Assembly (NCBI GenBank): GCA_016871655.1
Contig: VHCR01000117.1
Coordinates: 1-5,204, forward strand
Length of the DNA: 5,204 nt
From: Verrucomicrobiota bacterium
GTDB lineage: Bacteria > Verrucomicrobiota > Verrucomicrobiia > Chthoniobacterales > UBA6821
Reading direction: 5' to 3'
In this document: in pieces, positions 1 through 5,132 of the stretch
Numbering within the stretch: the first letter of the stretch is position 1
Layout of the letters: each line of letters begins with the position of its first letter
The notes under the pieces: model-generated
Told to the model about the DNA's origin: nothing
The model's database searches: none
What the model saw: only the letters and a program-made list of their open reading frames with translations
Translations under genes and position numbers: made by a program

Positions 1-102
1 TTTGACTTCGCAGTCTCTTCCCGAATACAGTTTTCGGTTGTGAATCGTCTAATTCAACCGATCGGACTTTCACCCATGTGGCTTGTGCTTCTGTCGGTGC
101 AC
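1..102 (-). ncRNA. Possible 5' end of a group II intron (partial, cut by window edge)
   Basis: Read on the minus strand, this stretch begins GTGCACCGACAG at 102, resembling the GUGYG start of group II introns. It then contains GGGTGAAAGTCC (75-64), a motif I associate with domain I of bacterial group II introns. Two short stems are visible: CGGTTG (35-40) with CAACCG (55-60), and CCGAA (21-25) with TTCGG (33-37). These two share bases and would be alternatives. There is no long open frame, so a structured RNA fits better than a gene end. If this is an intron, the rest, including any reverse-transcriptase ORF, lies left of the window. The fifth base is A, not the usual G, and no EBS or domain V can be checked. 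It could also be a remnant or another structured RNA. Confidence 0.35.
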
Positions 103-162
103 TCCAAAATAGAAATTTCCAGTTGAAGTAAGAGAGCTTTTTTGCTTTGTAGATCTACTTTG

Positions 163-211
163 GTTGAAACGTTGAAGGGAGAATAACATGAAATTTCTTC
201 AACGTTTCAAC
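163..211. repeat. Perfect 15-bp inverted repeat (hairpin)
   Basis: The left arm GTTGAAACGTTGAAG (163-177) is exactly complementary to the right arm CTTCAACGTTTCAAC (197-211), with 19 bases between them. In a plus-strand transcript, G-U/A-U pairs at 178-196, 179-195 and 180-194 would lengthen the stem and leave a 13-nt loop. Neither strand has a clean run of T after the stem (plus side CTTTCTCTG), so it is a poor canonical terminator. It lies about 110 bp beyond the fabF stop. It could be an mRNA 3'-end stabiliser, a rho-dependent end, a protein-binding dyad or a small mobile-element relic. The dyad itself is certain; its role is unknown. Confidence 0.75.
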
Positions 212-239
212 TTTCTCTGTAGCAATGAAAAATCTTAAA

Positions 240-266
240 CACTCGCTACCCGCCACTCGCCACTCG
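240..266. repeat. Short CACTCG(C) repeat cluster
   Basis: CACTCGC occurs at 240-246 and 254-260, and CACTCG at 261-266; the last two are directly adjacent. TACCCG separates the first copy from the others. Related strings occur elsewhere: ACTCGCTACG in the fabF upstream spacer (1607-1616), and a 12-base match (247-258) inside the small exported-protein gene (3551-3562). The repeat may belong to a family of intergenic repeats, but the window is too small to tell. Confidence 0.4.
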
Positions 267-320
267 TTACTTTTAATTTCCTTTTTGTGCTCTTTGTCTT
301 CTTTTGTGGCCAATCCTTTC

Positions 321-1568
321 TTATCCCACAAATTCTTTGACTACAAGCGTCGCATTATGTCCTCCAAAGCCGAAGGAATTACTCATCGCCACACGAACTT
401 TTGTTTCACGCGCAACATTAGGAACGTAATCGAGATCACATCCTTCGCCTGGATTATCAAGGTTGATTGTTGGCGGAATCACGCCATGCTTGATAGCAAG
501 CGCGCAGGCAGCTGCCTCCACACCACCAGCTGCACCAAGGAGATGCCCTGTCATTGATTTCGTTGAACTGACAGGAATTTTGTAGGCATGTTCCCCAAAG
601 GCCAACTTAACGGCTTTTGTTTCGCAAAGGTCTCCAATCGGCGTTGAAGTTCCATGAGCGTTGATGTAATTAATATCTTCAGGATTGAGTTTGGCATGTT
701 TCAACGCCATTTTCATACAACGACTCGCGCCCTCTCCCTCAGGAAGAGGAGCCGTCATGTGATAGGCATCAGCACTCAATCCGTAGCCAACCAACTCACA
801 ATAAATCGGAGCGCCGCGACGTTTGGCGTGCTCCAACTCTTCGATCACCAAAATTCCAGCACCTTCACCCATGACAAAGCCGTCGCGATCTTTGTCAAAA
901 GGACGGGAGGCTTTTTCAGGATCATCATTGCGTGTACTCAAGGCTTTCATCGAAGCGAATCCAGCCATACCCAAATGAGTAATTGTTGCCTCGGTTCCAC
1001 CAGCAATGAAAGCATCAGCATCGCCAAATTTGATAATGCGCCACGCTTCTCCAATCGAATGATTAGCAGTCGCGCAAGCTGTTACAATCGCCATGTTAGG
1101 CCCGCGAAAACCAAACTCCATCGAGACAAGCCCACTCGCCATATTGCTAATCATCATCGCAATTGTAAAAGGTGAAACACGCGATGGTCCTTTTGTAAAA
1201 ATACGCTGACTTTCCATCTCCATACTTTGAAGACCACCAATGCCGCTTCCAATCATGACGCCAACGCGATCGAGATCGAGTTTTTCAACATCAAGCCCAG
1301 AATCTTTCATCGCCATTTTGGAAGCAGCCATCGCAAGCTGTGTAAAGCGATCAGCACGACGCGCATCCTTGGGCGTTTTAAAAACTGTTGTCAAATCGAG
1401 ATCGCGAACTTCGCCAGCGATTTTACAGTCGTAATCCGTCGAATCGAAAGCCTCGTAACGACGGATGCCGCTGCGCCCTTCTGTCAGACTTTTCCAAAAC
1501 GTGGAGACATCATTCCCAACAGGACTGACAACTCCAAGACCTGTAATAACTACTCGGCGATCGTACAT
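321..1568 (-). CDS. fabF: 3-oxoacyl-[acyl-carrier-protein] synthase II (FabF, KAS II)
   Basis: FabF is the cytosolic elongating condensing enzyme of type II fatty acid synthesis. It joins malonyl-ACP to an acyl-ACP with loss of CO2 to give 3-oxoacyl-ACP. The 415-residue product matches the usual FabF length. It starts MYDRRVVITGLGVVSPVG, the conserved first strand. The nucleophile is Cys165 (VTACAT). The two catalytic His are His305 (NAHGTSTP) and His342 (MTGHLLGAAGG), with Lys337 before the second. The C-terminal SNSFGFGGHNA carries the gatekeeper Phe401. All family motifs are intact, so it is functional. It uses ATG at 1568 and TAA at 323-321. No Shine-Dalgarno is visible; the leader is ATTTTC-rich. 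No acpP or other fab gene is adjacent in the window, and the nearest upstream gene is divergent, so it looks monocistronic or first in its unit. The sequence style recalls Verrucomicrobiota/PVC homologues; this is inference. Confidence 0.97.
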   Translation of the reverse strand: MYDRRVVITGLGVVSPVGNDVSTFWKSLTEGRSGIRRYEAFDSTDYDCKIAGEVRDLDLTTVFKTPKDARRADRFTQLAMAASKMAMKDSGLDVEKLDLDRVGVMIGSGIGGLQSMEMESQRIFTKGPSRVSPFTIAMMISNMASGLVSMEFGFRGPNMAIVTACATANHSIGEAWRIIKFGDADAFIAGGTEATITHLGMAGFASMKALSTRNDDPEKASRPFDKDRDGFVMGEGAGILVIEELEHAKRRGAPIYCELVGYGLSADAYHMTAPLPEGEGASRCMKMALKHAKLNPEDINYINAHGTSTPIGDLCETKAVKLAFGEHAYKIPVSSTKSMTGHLLGAAGGVEAAACALAIKHGVIPPTINLDNPGEGCDLDYVPNVARETKVRVAMSNSFGFGGHNATLVVKEFVG

Positions 1569-1682
1569 GAAAATAAAAAGTTGCGTTGATAACGAAAAAG
1601 ATTAATAACTCGCTACGAAAAGATACACACATTTATTGATAAAATCTCGCATAAAATTCTTTTTTTTTGTTTTTATTAAAAA
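1569..1682. promoter_or_regulatory. Divergent intergenic region between fabF and the DUF4870 gene
   Basis: This 114-bp, very AT-rich spacer separates two divergent starts, so promoters for both genes should lie here. It includes a nine-T run (1660-1668) and T-rich sequence up to the downstream ATG. TTGATA boxes (1586-1591, 1636-1641) and TA-rich blocks (1601-1608, 1652-1657) exist, but none pairs at a normal 16-18 bp spacing on either strand, so no specific promoter is called. No Shine-Dalgarno precedes either gene. Confidence 0.45.
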
Positions 1683-2066
1683 ATGATGAACTCACTTCTA
1701 CCTAATCCTACAGAACAACTTTCGCCTGAATCAGAGCGCTCTTGCTGCATCGCGCTCCACCTCCTCGGTCTGAGCGGCCTGATTTTTTCAATTACCTGCA
1801 TCCATATCATTGCCCCGCTAATCCTTTGGCTCCTCAAGCGCTCCAGCAGTTCTCTTGTCGATCGCACAGGAAAAGAGGTCCTCAATTTTCAAATCTCGTG
1901 GACACTTTATCTTTTTGTTTCTGGCGCTCTCTGCTTCGTCCTGATTGGCTGGTTCATCTTTCCTTTTATCTCGTTGGCATGGCTGATTTTGATGATCCGA
2001 GCGGCCATGAAGGCAAGTAACGGGGAGTTTTACTCGTACCCGATGACGATTCGGTTTTTGAAGTAG
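1683..2066 (+). CDS. DUF4870-family small membrane protein
   Basis: This 127-residue integral membrane protein of unknown function is recognisable as DUF4870 (Tic20-like small membrane proteins). An N-terminal polar stretch with SERSCCIALHLLGL leads into a hydrophobic hairpin (about residues 22-52) ending IIAPLILWLLKR. Next comes the family signature VDRTGKEVLNFQISWTLY (59-76), then two more hydrophobic segments (about 73-90 and 91-107). The C-terminal SNGEFYSYPMTIRFLK closely fits the family's usual ending, so this end is genuine. Two consecutive ATGs (1683 and 1686) are possible starts, and neither has a Shine-Dalgarno. The gene diverges from fabF. Its last 101 bp overlap the convergent kinase frame. 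Family members may be involved in membrane or transport functions, but no activity can be assigned. Confidence 0.85.
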   Translation: MMNSLLPNPTEQLSPESERSCCIALHLLGLSGLIFSITCIHIIAPLILWLLKRSSSSLVDRTGKEVLNFQISWTLYLFVSGALCFVLIGWFIFPFISLAWLILMIRAAMKASNGEFYSYPMTIRFLK

Positions 2067-3333
2067 GCGAAAGAGCTTTCTCATACGCTGTGCGATAGGC
2101 TTGATAGGCTGATTGCAGGTTACTCCATTTCCAATCGCGAGCATTGGTGATGACATTTTCTGGACGAGAGAAACCTAATGCCAAAAAGGCAGTGATCAGC
2201 TTTCTTCTCAGCTTCATCAAAGGATCCTCGCTAGTGAGAAAAATGTTTAAGAAATTTTCTGGAGAAAGAGAAACATGCTTGAGGCAATCTTTTGCCTTGC
2301 TGATAAAAATCACATCGAGATTTGTCGGTTGACCATTTGAATCAAACTTAATCTTTGCACACTGATTTTCATACATCTGTTGACAAGTCGTTTTGTCAAT
2401 AATCTCGAGTAATACTTTCCCAAAAGCATAAGCATCTACCTCAGCTCCGTAAGCCACTCCTCTGAGCACAGCAGGAGCAAGGTAGAGTCTTGTTCCCATT
2501 TGCATCTTGGAAGTGGTATTCGACGGTCCCTTTTTTCTTGAGAAAAATGCAGTCATTCTTTCACTCATTGTTTGAAGTCGATCTAATTGAGCGGAAATTC
2601 CTGGGTCTAAGATTGTCAATTTTTTCTGCGACAAATTGAAAAAGAAATTGGGACCCTTGATATCGCGATGCACAAAATTCGAATCTAAGGCTACTTGATA
2701 ATATTTCAAAATTTCAGGAACGATCGCATCGAAATAGGCTAGACGTTGCTGCAACGTATTTCGTTGCCATGCTGCAGAAGTAATGGTCTTTTCCACCTCT
2801 TCTCCAGAGGCCTGTTCCATGAGTTGGCTCACGACTGCAAAGTTTTTTATGCTATTTTCAAGACGATCCTGGAGTCCTTCTTGAAATTGTTTTACCTTGT
2901 TATAAGGGAGGTATAAAAATTCCTCTTTGGTTGCTAGATATTTCTTAACCTTCAGGACCAATGCGACAATTTTAACCATATTCGGCAACTCCCCTGCTGC
3001 CGCAACAAGATTTCCTTCACGATGGATCTGACCTTCTCCACACATCTCCACGGCCCAGTTGAGCCCTTTCTCTTGCTTGTAAATGAGCGGCTTTTGAAAA
3101 ACACTATCAGTAACACGATAGACCTCACCAAAGCCACCTTCCCCAAGTTTTATATTTTGATTCACCAAAAAACCGAGAGTTTCAAACCAAGGAATGAGTT
3201 GTTGTTGAGACGAGATTTTAATGGAAGTGGCTTCATTTCTTTTTTGAATGAGTTCCTCCGGAGGAACAGCTCTTCTAAAGGAACAAAAAAAACGCCTGAG
3301 ATAATGAAAAATTTGGAAACAAAAGGCTTTCAC
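1966..3333 (-). CDS. Eukaryotic-like protein kinase domain protein
   Basis: This is a 455-residue Ser/Thr-type protein kinase-like protein. The glycine-rich loop is GEGGFGEVY (residues 64-72) and the likely ATP-anchoring lysine is Lys86 (LIYKQ). The catalytic loop is HRDIKGPN (222-229), with Asp224, Lys226 and Asn229 all present. The metal-binding motif is DPG (243-245) instead of DFG. The activation-segment end is LAPAVL (285-290) instead of APE, followed by EVDAYAFG (298-305) as the helix F Asp region. It should phosphorylate proteins, but targets are unknown. A basic/aromatic N-terminus (FCFQIFHYLRRFFCSF) precedes the kinase fold. The start at 3333 is GTG without a Shine-Dalgarno, and no ATG precedes the glycine loop in this frame. 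The same frame stays open for 51 more codons up to the TGA of the gene upstream, so the true N-terminus is uncertain. About 33 C-terminal residues (from 423) are antisense to the DUF4870 gene and look non-conserved. TAA ends it at 1968-1966. Confidence 0.85.
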   Translation of the reverse strand: MKAFCFQIFHYLRRFFCSFRRAVPPEELIQKRNEATSIKISSQQQLIPWFETLGFLVNQNIKLGEGGFGEVYRVTDSVFQKPLIYKQEKGLNWAVEMCGEGQIHREGNLVAAAGELPNMVKIVALVLKVKKYLATKEEFLYLPYNKVKQFQEGLQDRLENSIKNFAVVSQLMEQASGEEVEKTITSAAWQRNTLQQRLAYFDAIVPEILKYYQVALDSNFVHRDIKGPNFFFNLSQKKLTILDPGISAQLDRLQTMSERMTAFFSRKKGPSNTTSKMQMGTRLYLAPAVLRGVAYGAEVDAYAFGKVLLEIIDKTTCQQMYENQCAKIKFDSNGQPTNLDVIFISKAKDCLKHVSLSPENFLNIFLTSEDPLMKLRRKLITAFLALGFSRPENVITNARDWKWSNLQSAYQAYRTAYEKALSPTSKTESSSGTSKTPRYLPSWPLGSSKSAMPTR

Positions 3334-3486
3334 CTTTTGAATCCAAGTCCTCAGAGGCGTTTCATGAGAAGAGCGCTCTATAGGACGAGCCTCCTTGCCA
3401 CGCGCTGCAGTAGAAGCATCTTCGCTCCCCCCGCTAATACGACGCCCTCCCGCTTCGATGTCTCCCGCGTCTTGATGATCCCCTTC
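3334..3486 (-). other. Open 51-codon in-frame linker between exported protein and kinase
   Basis: On the minus strand these 51 codons contain no stop and share the frame of both the gene before (TGA at 3489-3487) and the kinase after (GTG at 3333). The peptide is polar and rich in Gly, Ser, Ala, Glu and Arg (for example GGRRISGGSEDAS), like a flexible linker. The part at 3391-3480 is about 61% GC by hand count, clearly above the flanking kinase sequence. It contains no ATG in frame; CTG at 3354 and ATT/ATC codons are the only other near-start codons. It is either an untranslated spacer, an N-terminal extension of the kinase, or the linker of a single exported kinase interrupted by one TGA. 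Confidence 0.5.
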
Positions 3487-3918
3487 TCATTTTTCACCCC
3501 AACAACATCCAAAAATAAGTGGCGAAGAGCGTTGTTCTTTTTCTAAATCATACCCGCCACTCTCGGTGCTAAGAGCCGCTGCGGCTGGATCTTCTTTTTC
3601 ATCAGGACAACCATGATCCTTCCAATTGCGATAACGCATCTCATCAGGCTCCGTTATGTGTTGCATAGGCTCTTCGCCATGACCATCAACGATGGTGTAA
3701 ACTTTTTGACCCTCAGCTTCCTCGCAACAAATTTGGTCTCCCATCTCCGACTGCCAGAGCTTATGAAGATCTTGAGTCGCTGCGACAGCAGTCAGAAAAA
3801 TTTGATAATCGCTGACAAGAATTGGCCGAATTTGATCAGAGGAGAGCTCAGCAGCTTGAACTCCCTTTACGAACGCGAAGGCAAAGAGGAGCGCTAAGAA
3901 GAATTTTTTAACTTTCAT
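3487..3918 (-). CDS. Small exported Cys-containing protein of unknown function
   Basis: I do not recognise a family. The 143-residue product begins MKVKKFFLALLFAFAFVKG, a textbook Sec signal peptide (basic n-region, hydrophobic core) with likely cleavage after VQA (residue 22). The mature part of about 121 residues is acidic. It has five Cys (64, 65, 104, 138, 139), in two CC pairs and one GCP, which suggests disulfides or metal binding outside the cytoplasm. The frame extends to a TTG at 3972, but the ATG at 3918 is preferred. It places the signal peptide at the N-terminus and lies about 25 bp after a good -10 box, while the TTG falls inside the -35 box. No Shine-Dalgarno is present. It ends in WGEK then TGA at 3489-3487, after which the frame stays open into the kinase. 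The two are probably co-transcribed and possibly one broken or recoded gene. Confidence 0.7.
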   Translation of the reverse strand: MKVKKFFLALLFAFAFVKGVQAAELSSDQIRPILVSDYQIFLTAVAATQDLHKLWQSEMGDQICCEEAEGQKVYTIVDGHGEEPMQHITEPDEMRYRNWKDHGCPDEKEDPAAAALSTESGGYDLEKEQRSSPLIFGCCWGEK

Positions 3919-3943
3919 AAATAGAGGGGAAAAATTAGTTCGC

Positions 3944-3972
3944 AATATATCTCGCTTTTGTGATCGGCACAA
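3944..3972 (-). promoter_or_regulatory. Promoter for the small exported protein (and kinase)
   Basis: On the minus strand, TTGTGC (3972-3967) is a -35-like box with TTG conserved. An exact 17-bp spacer follows, then TATATT (3949-3944), five of six to the sigma-70 -10 consensus. Transcription would start near 3937 and give a leader of about 20 nt before the ATG at 3918. This supports 3918 over the upstream TTG as the start. No other promoter is evident before the kinase, so it would drive both genes. Confidence 0.5.
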
Positions 3973-3974
3973 AA
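3956..3974. promoter_or_regulatory. Candidate operator dyad over the -35 box
   Basis: TTTTGTG (3956-3962) and CACAAAA (3968-3974) form a perfect 7-bp inverted repeat with a 5-bp centre. It covers the -35 box of the minus-strand promoter in the spacer between two divergent exported-protein genes. The size and position suit a dimeric repressor. It resembles but does not match the CRP site, which has a 6-bp centre and TGTGA/TCACA arms. The regulator is unknown. Confidence 0.3.
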
Positions 3975-3995
3975 AATATTTTTAGATTTTCCTTC

Positions 3996-4024
3996 TTGAT
4001 GCAACAGTAAATCCCTTGCATTAT
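3996..4024 (+). promoter_or_regulatory. Weak candidate promoter for the coiled exported-protein gene
   Basis: TTGATG (3996-4001) and CATTAT (4019-4024) are separated by exactly 17 bp; each matches the sigma-70 consensus at four of six positions. Transcription would start near 4031, only a few bases before the ATG at 4038, giving a near-leaderless mRNA. That would agree with the missing Shine-Dalgarno, but chance is quite possible in such AT-rich DNA. Confidence 0.25.
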
Positions 4025-4037
4025 TTCCGGCTTTATC

Positions 4038-5132
4038 ATGAAAAATCCCCCTTTTGCTTTTTCAACCCAAGTATTTCATGGCAAATCTACTGCGGCTTTC
4101 AAGAGCCTGATACAGACTGCGCTACGCCTCAGGACGATTCACCGTAAAATATTTGGGTTAATTCTATTTCTCTTTTGCGCTACCCTGAGTCATGCACAAA
4201 TGGAAAGGCCTTTGGGAGGAACACCTTTGGGAGGAACACCTAGTCCAAACCGATTTCAAGAACATGATGTTGCAAGCGGACAAGAGGAAGTGGAGAGGAG
4301 AGGAGGCGCTCTTTCGGAACGAAGTTTACCAGAAGACTCAGCAACGGATCTTGACGAAAAAGACTCCACCATGGAGGAGGCTGTTCCCTCCAATGTCAAA
4401 AACCAACAGATTGAATTCCTCGCTGCTAAAATTTCTTTTTTAAAGAATCTTTATCCTGATGAAACTAATCTGATTTCTTTGCTGGAATCCTACCTTAACA
4501 AATACAACGAAGAAGTTTTTGATCTACGTACTTTTGATGAATGGAGAACCAACTTAATCACAGAACAACAAAATACCGTGGCACTCGTGCAACAGCGTGA
4601 TCGTACACGCAAGGATGTAAACATTGAGTCCAACAAATTGACACTATTGATTCGTGACCAGGAAATCCTCAGCGCCCTTTTTTCAGATCCAGTTGAGCTA
4701 GAAAGAGCACGCACTTCTTATCAACTACGTTTTATCAACCTCCAAGCAGAGGAAGCTTTTGAAAAAGCAAAAATCTATTTTAAACAATACAAGGAGTGTA
4801 AGACTGCTCTTCTGGAAAATTACACTGCAGCTTCTGAACGCAGTCAATCAAGAAATGCATATTACAACGCTAAAAGCGGAAATCGTACTACTGAGCACAC
4901 TCCTGAGACCAAAGATTACCTGAATTTTCTTTACAATAAAGGACTGGAGAAAAAGAGAATTTTTCAAGCATGCCAGGCAAAATTGACCTTAACTTATGGA
5001 TCACTAGAAATGGCAAATCAGTTCGAAAAAGAATTTCTTTCAGCCAGTCAGGCACTGACACAGAGTGGTTTTTACTTCGATAAAATGTCTATTACCTTAG
5101 CTAGGCCCTGTCCGGAAAAGGTGAATTTTTGA
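4038..5132 (+). CDS. Exported, mainly helical protein of unknown function
   Basis: I do not recognise a family. The 364-residue product has a signal peptide with an unusually long n-region (about 36 residues). A hydrophobic core follows (FGLILFLFCATL, 39-50), with likely cleavage after SHA (53). Next come a tandem PLGGT-PLGGT repeat (58-67) and a polar, acidic low-complexity segment (about 74-118). Then comes a long region with helical, coiled-coil-like composition: heptad-like stretches around 120-156, 170-215 and 222-262 (LQAEEAFEKAKIYFKQYKEC) and more helix to the end. Cys254, Cys312 and Cys358 remain after processing. Export to periplasm, envelope or outside the cell is inferred. The ATG at 4038 is the only in-frame start before the signal core, has no Shine-Dalgarno, and lies beside a weak promoter. 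The gene is divergent from the small exported protein, so the pair may share control. The stop is TGA. It could be an envelope structural protein or a secreted effector; nothing decides. Confidence 0.8.
   Translation: MKNPPFAFSTQVFHGKSTAAFKSLIQTALRLRTIHRKIFGLILFLFCATLSHAQMERPLGGTPLGGTPSPNRFQEHDVASGQEEVERRGGALSERSLPEDSATDLDEKDSTMEEAVPSNVKNQQIEFLAAKISFLKNLYPDETNLISLLESYLNKYNEEVFDLRTFDEWRTNLITEQQNTVALVQQRDRTRKDVNIESNKLTLLIRDQEILSALFSDPVELERARTSYQLRFINLQAEEAFEKAKIYFKQYKECKTALLENYTAASERSQSRNAYYNAKSGNRTTEHTPETKDYLNFLYNKGLEKKRIFQACQAKLTLTYGSLEMANQFEKEFLSASQALTQSGFYFDKMSITLARPCPEKVNF
4209..4238 (+). repeat. Perfect 15-bp tandem duplication inside the coding region
   Basis: CCTTTGGGAGGAACA occurs twice head to tail (4209-4223, 4224-4238) and is followed by a further CC. 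It encodes PLGGT twice, directly after the predicted signal-peptide cleavage site. The unit is a multiple of three and identical at DNA level, so it is a recent slippage-type duplication. Copy number could vary between strains without breaking the frame. Confidence 0.85.

Larger units (their letters stand above)
103..320. other. Gene-free spacer downstream of fabF
   Basis: This spacer lies between the possible intron edge and the fabF stop codon and carries no credible protein gene. A plus-strand frame opens at 225 with a signal-peptide-like start but runs antisense through fabF, so it is not called. The spacer contains a perfect 15-bp inverted repeat (163-211), a third copy of the GTTGAAG half-motif (122-128) and a CACTCG-type short repeat (240-266). 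No U-tract terminator for fabF is visible on the minus strand. Confidence 0.6.

Noticed and set aside
303..332. Inverted repeat TTTGTGG/CCACAAA around the fabF stop as a terminator
   Set aside because: The stem is only 7 bp, the loop is 16 nt and contains the stop codon, and no T run follows on the minus strand.
225..557. Plus-strand frame with a signal-peptide-like N-terminus
   Set aside because: It runs antisense through fabF, whose motifs are unambiguous, and its first part is encoded by the CACTCG repeat. The hydrophobic start comes from T-rich DNA.
3434..3490. ATGA overlap at the exported-protein stop, opening an 18-codon Arg-rich frame
   Set aside because: The ATG at 3490-3488 overlaps the TGA as in coupled genes, but its frame stops at a TAG near 3434 and is not in frame with the kinase. 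It cannot start the kinase without a frameshift.
3022..3546. 174-codon plus-strand frame across the kinase start and linker
   Set aside because: It is antisense to the kinase glycine-loop region, has basic, unstructured composition and no recognisable motif. It looks like a shadow of the open minus-strand frame.
3919..3972. Longer N-terminus of the small exported protein from TTG at 3972
   Set aside because: It would put 18 polar residues before a perfect signal peptide, and its start codon overlaps the -35 box of a well-spaced promoter.
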